NCBI GenBank assembly: GCA_017882545.1
Contig: JADGPG010000072.1
Span: forward strand, 1 to 64,000
Direction: 5' to 3'
Length of the DNA: 64,000 nucleotides
Origin: Thermoleophilia bacterium
GTDB lineage: Bacteria > Actinomycetota > Thermoleophilia > Miltoncostaeales > Miltoncostaeaceae
Shown: one piece after another, positions 55,962-64,000 of the stretch
Layout: every line of letters starts with the position of its first letter
Position numbering within the stretch: the first letter of the stretch is position 1
Notes under the pieces: model-generated
What the model was told of the DNA's origin: nothing
The model's input: only the letters and a program-made list of their open reading frames with translations
Database searches by the model: none
Position numbers and translations under genes: made by a program

Positions 55962-57166
55962 CGGTCACCGCCGCGCGCGGCCGCGACCGCGAACGCCAGC
56001 TGGTCGTCGGCGTCCTCGACCCTGCCGTCGAGCACCGCGGCCCGCAGCTCGGCCAGCGCTCGCCCAACGGAAGGACCGGGTGTGATCCCGGCGGCGATCA
56101 GATCGGCCCCGCGGACCGCGGTCTGCACCCCGCGCCAGCGTGCCCACCACATCCCGACCTGGGACGCCCCGAGGGCGAGCGCCCCGATCTGCGTCGCAAT
56201 CGGCGCATGCGCCAAGAGCGCGTCGACCTGCGACGGCAGGCTGGCGCCTGCGAGCTGGTGTCGCACACGAGCGCCGTCGGCCACCTCCGCCGCCGCTCCG
56301 CGCGCCCACCCAGGCAGAGCGACGGTATCGCGCATCGACGCCTCGAGCGCGACGCCGGCCCGCAGTGCCCAGCGTGGCGGCACCGGAGCGTGCGGATCGC
56401 GGTCGGCCAGTTCATCGCGCGCGGTGTCGAGCAGCACGATCTGCGCCGGGGCATCCGGCGTGATTCCGGGCACCCCGAAGCCGAACAGCAGGGCGAGCGC
56501 CGGTCCGGGGTCCATCTCATCGAGCACGCGCCGCAGCTCATCGGCCGCCCGGGCGGATGTCCAGTCCAGGGCGACGACCGCTGCACGGAGCTCGGAGTCC
56601 GTGGCGGGGTCCACGGAGAACCCCAGCCGCCCCGCATAGCGCGCGGCGCGGACGATCCGACTCGGATCCTCAATGAACGAGCCCGGCCTGAGGCTCCGCA
56701 CGGTTCCTGCTGAGAGGTCCGCCATGCCGTTGTGCGGATCGACGATCTCCCCGACGCCGGGCCCCGCGATCCGGACCGCGATCGCGTTGATCGTAAAGTC
56801 GCGGCGCGCGAGGTCGTCGGCGAGCGTGCCCGGGCTGACGTCCGGGAGCGCCCCGGGGCGTGCGTAGCGCTCCTTGCGAGCCGAGATGATGTCGACGTGC
56901 CCGAGCCCATGAGGCAGTTCGACCACGGCCGTCCCGAACCGTTCATAGACGGTCACGGCCGTCCCGAGCCCGCGTCCGACGCGCCGCGCGAGCGCGATGG
57001 CATCGCCTTCGACCACCAGGTCGACGTCATGGAGGTGGGTGGCTCCCAGCAGCGCGTCGCGCACCAAGCCGCCCACGACGCTGACGCGGCCATCGAGGTG
57101 CGCGCCGAGCCGAGCGAGCACCGGATGCGCCCGAAGTCGGCGTGCAAGGTGAGTACGATCCATCAT
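55958..57166 (-). CDS. CCA tRNA nucleotidyltransferase / poly(A) polymerase family
   Basis: VSVVGGLVRDALLGATHLHDVDLVVEGDA, RRDFTINAIAVRI, DPHNGMADL, EDPSRIVRAARYAGRLGFSVD. Confidence 0.92.
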   Translation of the reverse strand: MMDRTHLARRLRAHPVLARLGAHLDGRVSVVGGLVRDALLGATHLHDVDLVVEGDAIALARRVGRGLGTAVTVYERFGTAVVELPHGLGHVDIISARKERYARPGALPDVSPGTLADDLARRDFTINAIAVRIAGPGVGEIVDPHNGMADLSAGTVRSLRPGSFIEDPSRIVRAARYAGRLGFSVDPATDSELRAAVVALDWTSARAADELRRVLDEMDPGPALALLFGFGVPGITPDAPAQIVLLDTARDELADRDPHAPVPPRWALRAGVALEASMRDTVALPGWARGAAAEVADGARVRHQLAGASLPSQVDALLAHAPIATQIGALALGASQVGMWWARWRGVQTAVRGADLIAAGITPGPSVGRALAELRAAVLDGRVEDADDQLAFAVAAARGGDR

Positions 57167-57421
57167 GTGAGCTGGGATCCGCTGTCAGAGAAACTGGTCG
57201 AGAACTCACCCCTTCGGACCCCGGAGCTCGTCACCGCATTCTCGCGGTACGAACACCTGACGATCACCGAACTCGACGGTGCCTGGGACGAGATCAACGT
57301 CGCGTTCCGCGCCTGGGTGGACGAGCCCGACAACCGGGGACGGCCGATCCAGGAGGCCCCGCAGTACTGGGATCGCATCGCGATCGATTCCCTCCGCGAG
57401 CGCCGAACCTGGTGGGAGTAG
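57167..57421 (+). CDS. Hypothetical small protein
   Basis: 84 codons; TACGAT at 57154-57159 with 7-nt gap to GTG 57167. Confidence 0.45.
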   Translation: MSWDPLSEKLVENSPLRTPELVTAFSRYEHLTITELDGAWDEINVAFRAWVDEPDNRGRPIQEAPQYWDRIAIDSLRERRTWWE

Positions 57422-57437
57422 CCTACCGCGGCGCCGG

Positions 57438-57839
57438 TCAACCGCCGATCCGGGCGATGACCTCGATCTCGACGCGTGCACCGAGCGGCAACGCCGCGAC
57501 CCCGACCGTCGACCGGGCGGGCGCATGGTCGCCGAAGGCTTCGGCGTAGACCGCGTTCATCGGCGCGAAGTCGGTCGCCAAGTCGACCAGGAACACCGTC
57601 GCCTTGACGACGTCGGCAAGGGTGCCACCCGCCGCCGCGAGCACGGCGGCGGTGTTCGCCAAGACCTGCGTCGTCTGGGTAATGATGTCGTCGGCCACGA
57701 GCGCACCCGTCACCGCGTCGACCGGCACCTGGCCCGAGACGAACACAAAGCCGCCGCCGGCGATCGCCTGGCTGTAGGGCGCTCCCGCGACCGGGGCCGG
57801 TGCGGCCTCGGTGCGGATCGTCCGAAGCGTGTCACTCAC
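57438..57839 (-). CDS. RidA family reactive intermediate/imine deaminase
   Basis: [27 protein letters not shown]...[29 protein letters not shown]...[32 protein letters not shown]. Confidence 0.94.
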   Translation of the reverse strand: MSDTLRTIRTEAAPAPVAGAPYSQAIAGGGFVFVSGQVPVDAVTGALVADDIITQTTQVLANTAAVLAAAGGTLADVVKATVFLVDLATDFAPMNAVYAEAFGDHAPARSTVGVAALPLGARVEIEVIARIGG

Positions 57840-58591
57840 TGTCGCACCTCCACTCCCGCGTCTGCCATTGCCTGCTTGACCTGGGCGATCGAGTAGACCC
57901 CGTCATGAAAGACCGAGGCCGCTAGCACCGCGTCCGCGTGTCCGGCGGTGACCGCTTCGGCGAAATGCGCGAGGGTTCCGGCACCGCCGGACGCGATCAC
58001 CGGGATCGGTACGGCCGCGCTCACGCGTGCCAGCAACTCCGTGTCGAATCCGTCCTTGGTACCGTCCCGATCCATGCTGGTGAGCAGGATCTCCCCCGCC
58101 CCGCGCGCGGCCGCCTCGGTAGCCCAGGCGACCGCCTCGATGCCCGTCGGCTGCCGACCGCCGTTGAGGTAGACCTCCCACCCGGAGCCGTCTTCGCGCC
58201 GACGGGCGTCGATCGCCACGACGATGCATTGGCTCCCGAAACGGGCGGCGCCATCGGTAATCAGCGCGGGGTTGCGGACGGCCGCGGAGTTGATCGACAC
58301 CTTGTCGGCACCGGCGGAAAGAACGGCATACATGTCGTCTTCGGACCGGAGCCCGCCGCCGATCGTAAACGGGATGAAGACCTCGGCGGCCGTGCGCGCG
58401 GCCAGCTCGACGATCGTCCCCCGCTGTTCATGGCTGGCGGTGATGTCGAGAAAGACCAGCTCGTCGGCTCCTTCGGCGTCATAGCGTGCTGCCAGCTCCA
58501 CAGGATCACCGGCATCCCGCAGTCCCACGAAGTTCACGCCCTTGACGACGCGCCCCGCGTGCACGTCAAGGCAAGGGATCAGGCGTATCAC
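57836..58591 (-). CDS. hisF: Imidazole glycerol phosphate synthase subunit HisF
   Basis: [51 protein letters not shown]. Confidence 0.98.
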   Translation of the reverse strand: MIRLIPCLDVHAGRVVKGVNFVGLRDAGDPVELAARYDAEGADELVFLDITASHEQRGTIVELAARTAAEVFIPFTIGGGLRSEDDMYAVLSAGADKVSINSAAVRNPALITDGAARFGSQCIVVAIDARRREDGSGWEVYLNGGRQPTGIEAVAWATEAAARGAGEILLTSMDRDGTKDGFDTELLARVSAAVPIPVIASGGAGTLAHFAEAVTAGHADAVLAASVFHDGVYSIAQVKQAMADAGVEVRQ

Positions 58592-59340
58592 GCCTGATCC
58601 CGCGTGCCGGTCGCGCCGCTGAGGACAGCGAATGCCTCACCCACGGTGAACCGCTGTTCGTACAGCGCCCGGCCGACCACGACGCCCGTTAGGTTGTCCA
58701 GGCCGAGCTGGGCGAGTTGGCGCAGGTCATCGATCGAGCTGACCCCGCCGGACGCCAGGATTCCGAGGGGCGGCGCGGCGGCAGCGAGGCGGCGCAGGGC
58801 CTGCAGGTTGGGGCCCTCGAGCATGCCGTCGCGGGAGATGTCGGTGTACAGCAGGTGTCGCACGCCGGTCGATACGAGGTTACTCGCCACGCTGATGGCG
58901 TCCTGATCGCTCGTAACCGTCCAGCCGTGGGTTGCGACCTTGCCGTCGCGGGCGTCCAGCGCGACCACGAGCCGGTCGCCGAGCCGGTCGATGGCCCACC
59001 GCAACAGGTCCGCGTCCTGCAGCACCGCGGTCCCGACCACAACCCGGTCGACGCCGGTGGCGATGGCCGTCTCGATCGCGGCACGCGAGCGCATCCCACC
59101 CCCGTAGTGGACCGTGCCGCCGAAGGCCGCCGTGATGCTCGCAACGACCGGGGCGTGCAACGGCTTGCCTTCAAGTGCCCCGTCGAGATCAACGACGTGC
59201 AGGTGGGTCGCGCCCTGCTCGGCGAACGCCCGTGCCTGGGCGACCGGATCGTCGTTGAACACCGTCACATGATCGAAGTCGCCCTGGGTCAACCGCACCG
59301 CGCGGCCGTCGCGAAGGTCGATGGCGGGAAACAGAATCAT
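58588..59340 (-). CDS. hisA: HisA ProFAR isomerase
   Basis: [47 protein letters not shown]. Confidence 0.97.
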   Translation of the reverse strand: MILFPAIDLRDGRAVRLTQGDFDHVTVFNDDPVAQARAFAEQGATHLHVVDLDGALEGKPLHAPVVASITAAFGGTVHYGGGMRSRAAIETAIATGVDRVVVGTAVLQDADLLRWAIDRLGDRLVVALDARDGKVATHGWTVTSDQDAISVASNLVSTGVRHLLYTDISRDGMLEGPNLQALRRLAAAAPPLGILASGGVSSIDDLRQLAQLGLDNLTGVVVGRALYEQRFTVGEAFAVLSGATGTRDQA

Positions 59341-59990
59341 CGTCGTGTGATCTCCGCGCGCCGGGGAACCGACGCGAGCCAGCGTCGCAGAAGCGCCAGG
59401 CCCGCACGACTCGATTTTTCGGGATGGAACTGGACTCCAGCGACGTGGCCGGATTGGGCCGCGGCGACGAACTCCCCGCCGTACCGCACCGTTCCGAGGA
59501 CATGATCCGGGTCGGTCGGCACGACGGAGTAGGTGTGCACAAAGTAGTAGGTCGAGGCGCTTGCCTCCGGCTCCGGTGGCACGAGAACGCTGTCGGCCCG
59601 CCAGGCGACCCGGTTCCATCCGATCTGCGGTAGCTTGCGGTCGGTCACGAGCCGACGGACCTCCCCGGGAATCAGGCCGAGCCCGGTGACGCCGGGGCTC
59701 TCCTCGCTGGAATCGAAAAGCAGCTGCAGCCCCAGACAGATTCCCAGGAGCGGGACACCTTCGGCGGCGGCGGCGCGAGCGACCCCGTCGAGCCCCTGAC
59801 TGCGGATCCGTTCCATCGCCGGCCCGAAGTGGCCGACCCCGGGCACCACGATCCCGTCCGCCCCGTGGGCCTGCTCCGGCGACTGGGCGACGCGTACGTC
59901 GGCGCCCAACAATTCGAGCGCTTTCGTGGCACTGCGAAGGTTGCTCATGTGGTAGTTCAGGACCGCGATGCGCGGGCCGGGTTGGCTCAC
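59337..59990 (-). CDS. hisH: Imidazole glycerol phosphate synthase subunit HisH
   Basis: VPGVGHFGPAM, LLGICLGLQLLFDSSEE, VAGVQFHPEKSS. Confidence 0.97.
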   Translation of the reverse strand: MSQPGPRIAVLNYHMSNLRSATKALELLGADVRVAQSPEQAHGADGIVVPGVGHFGPAMERIRSQGLDGVARAAAAEGVPLLGICLGLQLLFDSSEESPGVTGLGLIPGEVRRLVTDRKLPQIGWNRVAWRADSVLVPPEPEASASTYYFVHTYSVVPTDPDHVLGTVRYGGEFVAAAQSGHVAGVQFHPEKSSRAGLALLRRWLASVPRRAEITRR

Positions 59991-60574
59991 AAGGACCCCT
60001 TGGTCGAAGGAACCCCCGCGACCCGGTCGTTCGGGGTGATCGCCGCCCGCAGGGCGCGCGCTACCGCCTTGAATCCGCACTCGATGACGTGGTGCGGGTT
60101 CGACCCTGCCAGCATCCGCAGGTGCACCGTCAGCCGGGCGTTGTTGACCAACCCGCGCAGGAATTCTTCAAGCAGGTCGGTCTCGAAGCCGCCGATGTTC
60201 GCGTAGGGCAACGGCACCTCACACGCCAGGAAGGGCCGACCGGACACGTCGATCGCCGCCTGGGCGAGGCACTCGTCCATCGGCACCAGGGACCATCCGT
60301 ACCGCTCGATGCCGGCCCGATCGCCGAGCGCCTCGGCAAGGGCGAGTCCCAGAGTGATACCGACGTCCTCGACCGTGTGGTGGCTGCCGGTCTCAAGGTC
60401 CCCGCTGGCCGTGATGTCCAGGTCGATGAGCGCGTGGTGGGCCAAGAGCGTCAGCATGTGATCGAAGAACCCGACGCCAGTCGCCACGTTCGCCGCTCCC
60501 GTGCCGTCCAGATCCACCCGCACGCGGACGTCGGTCTCGCCCGTGGCCCGCTGTGCCTCACCGATCCGACTCAC
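59987..60574 (-). CDS. hisB: Imidazoleglycerol-phosphate dehydratase
   Basis: TGVGFFDHMLTLLAHHALIDL, GSHHTVEDVGITLG, NPHHVIECGFKAVARAL. Confidence 0.98.
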   Translation of the reverse strand: MSRIGEAQRATGETDVRVRVDLDGTGAANVATGVGFFDHMLTLLAHHALIDLDITASGDLETGSHHTVEDVGITLGLALAEALGDRAGIERYGWSLVPMDECLAQAAIDVSGRPFLACEVPLPYANIGGFETDLLEEFLRGLVNNARLTVHLRMLAGSNPHHVIECGFKAVARALRAAITPNDRVAGVPSTKGSL

Positions 60575-61854
60575 CGTGTCTCCCCGATCTTGCGAATTCG
60601 TGCCGCCGCCGACCGCGCATGCAACGTAAACCCCTCGGCCTCGGCCAGCCGCTCCAGGTGCGGTGTGAGCGCCGCGGCTGCGGCATCACTCATGTCGACG
60701 ATCGACATTCGCCGCAGGTAGGTTGACGGGCCGAGCGCCGACGCGAATCGCGCCGCGCCCCCGGTTGGCAGCACATGATTTGACCCGGCGACGTAGTCAC
60801 CGTACGCAGTTGCACAGTTCGGCCCGATGAACACCGCCCCTGCCTGACGAATGCGGTCCGCCCTCACGTCGGCATCGGCGGTACAGATCTCAAGATGTTC
60901 CGGCGCAAACGCCTCGGCGAGTGCCACGGCGACGTCGAGATCGGGCGTGTCGACGAGCGTGACGGCGCCGATCGGGGGGGCTTCGGCCGCAAGCGCGGCG
61001 GCCACAGCGTCGATGAAGTCCGCGTCGTCGCTGGCGAGGGCGGCGACGGAGTCGACGCCGTGCTCGGCCTGGGCCAGCAGATCGAGTGCGATCGCGAGCG
61101 GGTCAGCGGTCGTGTCGGCGACGATCATGACCTCACTCGGCCCCGCAAAGCCGTCGATGCCGACGACGCCGCTGACCTGGCGCTTGGCCTCCTGCACCCA
61201 CGAGCTGCCCGGGCCGGTAATGACCGAGACCGGTGCGATCGCATCCGTACCGTAGGCCAGAGCGGCGATCGCGGCCGCACCACCGACCGCGTACACCTCG
61301 TTGATCCCGAGCAGCGCGGCGGTGCCGACAATCACGGAGGCCGGACGCCCGTCAGGTCCGGGCGGACTCGCCACGGCAATGCGCTCCACGCCGGCAACCT
61401 GGGCCGGAACGACCGCCATCACCAGACTCGACGGATACGCCGCGCGGCCGCCCGGGACGTAGCACCCGGCCGCAGCGACCGGGACCGACCGCATCCGGAT
61501 CCGCTGTCCGGGCGCGAGGGCGACGGTCCTGTCGTCGGGCCGGACCGCGGCCGCGAACGCGCGCACCTGCGCCGCGGCGGCCTCTATCGCCGCGACCAGA
61601 TCGTCCGGCAGCTGGGCACGGGCCGCCGAGAGCTCGGCATCCGTCACGCGGATCTGCGAGGCGGCGAATCCCGGGGCGCCGAACTGGCGGGCATGGTCGA
61701 CGAGGGCCCCGTCCCCCCGCAGGCGCACATCCTCAATGGTCCCGGCGACGATGCGCGACAACTCCGGGTCGGCGGCGGTGTGCGGCGGTCGCAACACTGC
61801 GGCGCAACCGGCAACTCCGTCGGCCGAGCAGGCGATCCGGACCGGGGCGCTCAT
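60571..61854 (-). CDS. hisD: Histidinol dehydrogenase
   Basis: GCYVPGGRAAYPSSLVMAVVPAQVAGV, GIDGFAGPSEVMIVAD, QAEHGVDS, GSNHVLPTGGAARF. Confidence 0.98.
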   Translation of the reverse strand: MSAPVRIACSADGVAGCAAVLRPPHTAADPELSRIVAGTIEDVRLRGDGALVDHARQFGAPGFAASQIRVTDAELSAARAQLPDDLVAAIEAAAAQVRAFAAAVRPDDRTVALAPGQRIRMRSVPVAAAGCYVPGGRAAYPSSLVMAVVPAQVAGVERIAVASPPGPDGRPASVIVGTAALLGINEVYAVGGAAAIAALAYGTDAIAPVSVITGPGSSWVQEAKRQVSGVVGIDGFAGPSEVMIVADTTADPLAIALDLLAQAEHGVDSVAALASDDADFIDAVAAALAAEAPPIGAVTLVDTPDLDVAVALAEAFAPEHLEICTADADVRADRIRQAGAVFIGPNCATAYGDYVAGSNHVLPTGGAARFASALGPSTYLRRMSIVDMSDAAAAALTPHLERLAEAEGFTLHARSAAARIRKIGETR

Positions 61855-62492
61855 GCGCCCTCCGTATCGACCGCCTGAGCAAGACGCGCGGTCAATGCGT
61901 CGATGTCCTCGGCACGCAGCTTGTGGCTGACCCGGTTTGCGATCAGCCGGGCTGAGGACCCAAACAGCTCCTCACGCTCGACCAGGCCGTTCTCACGCAA
62001 CGTGCGCCCAGTGGCGACCAGGTCCACGATCCCGTCGGACAGGCCGACGATCGGGCCCAGCTCGACGGACCCGTTGACTTTGACCAGTTCGACCTGGCGA
62101 CCGGTGGCGGTGAAGTACGCCTCGGCAACCCGTGGGTATTTGGTCGCGACGCGCAGGACGCCGAGCCGGGCGATGATCTGCCCCGTGCGGTCCTCGCCCG
62201 CCGCGGTCGCGTAGACCATCCGACACTCGCCGAACCCGAGGTCCAGAAGCTCGTAGACATCCGGTCGCCGCTCGTTGATCACGTCACGGCCGACGATGCC
62301 GATGTCCGCGGCACCAGCCTCGACGTACGTCGGGACGTCGCTCGGCCGGGTCGTGATGAACACCGTCCCGTCAGGCGCCTCGAACACGAGCTTGCGCCCG
62401 CCGTCCCGCAGGGGGGTGACGTCAACACGGGCGGCCTCCAGCACGGCGATCGCGTCGTCGTAGAGCGCACCCAGTGGCATGCAGATTCTCAG
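61851..62492 (-). CDS. hisG: ATP phosphoribosyltransferase, short form (apparent CTG start at 62492)
   Basis: (M)[72 protein letters not shown]. Confidence 0.95.
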   Translation of the reverse strand: MRICMPLGALYDDAIAVLEAARVDVTPLRDGGRKLVFEAPDGTVFITTRPSDVPTYVEAGAADIGIVGRDVINERRPDVYELLDLGFGECRMVYATAAGEDRTGQIIARLGVLRVATKYPRVAEAYFTATGRQVELVKVNGSVELGPIVGLSDGIVDLVATGRTLRENGLVEREELFGSSARLIANRVSHKLRAEDIDALTARLAQAVDTEGA

Positions 62493-63739
62493 CGGAGCGA
62501 TGACAGGTCCTCCAGCGGGCGGGCACTGCGTGCCGACGTGCCGGCAGCGCGGTCGTCGATCCGAAACACGTCGCGGTCCCGAACCAGGACGAACCGCCAC
62601 CCCTCGGCATCTGCAAGCGCATCCGCCCGAGTGTCGGTCGACGTGAGGGCGATGACCGGGATGCCGCCGCTCCGGAGTTCCGACGCCAGCTCAAGCTCAT
62701 CGTCGAGCCCACCGACCAGCACCACCCCGAAGACCGGCCGCGGCGCGCCGTTGACCCCGGCCAGCGCGCGGTGGAGCAGTTCTAGCTCGATCGTGAATCC
62801 GACCGCCGGACGGGGCGTTCCGAACCGTGCCGCCAGGCCGTCGTAGCGACCGCCCTGGGCTACCGGTAGGGCCGCGCCCGCCGCGTAGGCCTCGATCACG
62901 AGGCCGGAATAATATTGCCAGTCGCGCAGGATCCCGAGGTCCACGAGAACGTCGTCACGCAGCCCCTCGCGATCGAGCAACGTCAACAGCCGGGTCATCC
63001 GCGCGCATTCGGGCGCCGCGTCGGGCACCACCGCGGCAACCCGGGTGAACACATCGGCGTGCCCGCGCATCGCCGGAAGCCCTGCCAACAGTTCCCGCTC
63101 GGCGTCGCCCAGCGGCAGCAGCGACGCCTCGCGTCGCCACGCGACCAGATCACGCTCTTCCGCAGCGCGGGCCAGGCGCGCACGCACGTCGGCGGGGACG
63201 GCCAGCGCGCCCAACACGGCCTCGGTCACCGAGACGTCACCGACCCCGATACGGATCTGCTCGAGGCCGGCCGCTCCCAGCGCCTCGCGAAGCAGCAGCA
63301 CCGATTCGGCGTCGGCTTCGGGTCCGTCGGCCCCGACGAGCTCGGCACCGGCCTGGCGATGTTCGGAGGCCACGGGCCGTCCCGGCTGCGGCACGCGGAA
63401 GCTTGGGCCGGTGTAGGAGACGCGGATCGGGCCCGGGTGGTCGGCCAGACGGGTCGCGATCAGCCGCGCGACCGGAATCGTGAGGTCGGGTCGAAGAACG
63501 AGGACGCGCCCGGCCTGATCGAACAGCCGAAAGGCGCGCTCGAGCCCGCCGCTGTTGGCACGCTCAAGCTGCTCGGCGAACTCGACCACGGGCGTGCGGA
63601 CCTCGCGGTAGCCGTACCGGGCGAAAGTCGCGCGCAGCGCGTTCTCGACCGCGCGCAGCTCAGCGGCCTCGACTGGGAGCACGTCCCGTGCACCGCTCGG
63701 CAACGCACCGGCCGGCGGGGATACGTCAGTCGGCGACAC
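62489..63739 (-). CDS. hisZ: ATP phosphoribosyltransferase regulatory subunit HisZ
   Basis: Class II HisRS-like: [58 protein letters not shown]; paired with short HisG. Confidence 0.93.
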   Translation of the reverse strand: MSPTDVSPPAGALPSGARDVLPVEAAELRAVENALRATFARYGYREVRTPVVEFAEQLERANSGGLERAFRLFDQAGRVLVLRPDLTIPVARLIATRLADHPGPIRVSYTGPSFRVPQPGRPVASEHRQAGAELVGADGPEADAESVLLLREALGAAGLEQIRIGVGDVSVTEAVLGALAVPADVRARLARAAEERDLVAWRREASLLPLGDAERELLAGLPAMRGHADVFTRVAAVVPDAAPECARMTRLLTLLDREGLRDDVLVDLGILRDWQYYSGLVIEAYAAGAALPVAQGGRYDGLAARFGTPRPAVGFTIELELLHRALAGVNGAPRPVFGVVLVGGLDDELELASELRSGGIPVIALTSTDTRADALADAEGWRFVLVRDRDVFRIDDRAAGTSARSARPLEDLSSLR

Positions 63740-64000
63740 GCTCGATCCGCGCGCCGAGGGCCCGCAAGCGCTCGTCGATCCGCTCATACCCGCGGTCGAT
63801 CTGCCGAACGTTGCCGATCGTTGTCACGCCGCCAGCCACCAGCCCCGCGATGAGCATGGCCATGCCGGCGCGAATATCCGGGCTCTCGACCCGCTCGCCG
63901 AACAGTTTGGACGGGCCGCTGATGACGGCGCGATGCGGGTCGCAGAGCACGATCCGGGCCCCCATGGCGACCAGCTTGTCGACGAAGAACAAGCGATTCT
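63726..64000 (-). CDS. murA: UDP-N-acetylglucosamine 1-carboxyvinyltransferase, C-terminal part (5' truncated by window)
   Basis: [83 protein letters not shown]. Confidence 0.94.
   Translation of the reverse strand, partial: NRLFFVDKLVAMGARIVLCDPHRAVISGPSKLFGERVESPDIRAGMAMLIAGLVAGGVTTIGNVRQIDRGYERIDERLRALGARIERVAD

Overview
This is a GC-rich chromosomal window that looks like an actinobacterium. Class Thermoleophilia is my inference from the RodZ, MiaA, RsiG and Rpf-like protein patterns and the gene order. It is dominated by housekeeping genes: ftsK(3' end)-rodZ-like-cinA-thpR-recA-miaB-miaA-dapF; dapE-dapC-dapD; dut; murT-methyltransferase-gatD; rpiA; rpoD; an Rpf-like cell-wall enzyme; tsaC; an rsiG-like/FHA/merR/apt/ppgK operon; pgsA; tRNA-Pro next to proS; ispG-rseP-dxr; rpsB-tsf-pyrH-frr-uppS-cdsA; lspA-rluD; sepF-proC; a compact hisZGDBHAF-ridA operon; and the murA 3' end. 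I saw no CRISPR array, transposase, prophage or obvious defence island. The most interesting signals are: (i) an orphan 24.05-24.36 kb locus with a leaderless-type -10, a 32-codon ORF, a 16-bp perfect hairpin and a U6 terminator; (ii) nested and mutually exclusive hairpins before the Rpf-like gene; (iii) a c-di-GMP-type RsiG-like anti-sigma gene whose operon is bracketed by two near-identical palindromes; (iv) near-cognate starts (CTG for hisG, ATA for ppgK) embedded in 4-nt stop/start overlaps; (v) a methyltransferase gene wedged between murT and gatD; (vi) a LexA-type SOS box for recA inside thpR. Coordinates and motifs were read by eye. No alignment, folding or database search was run.
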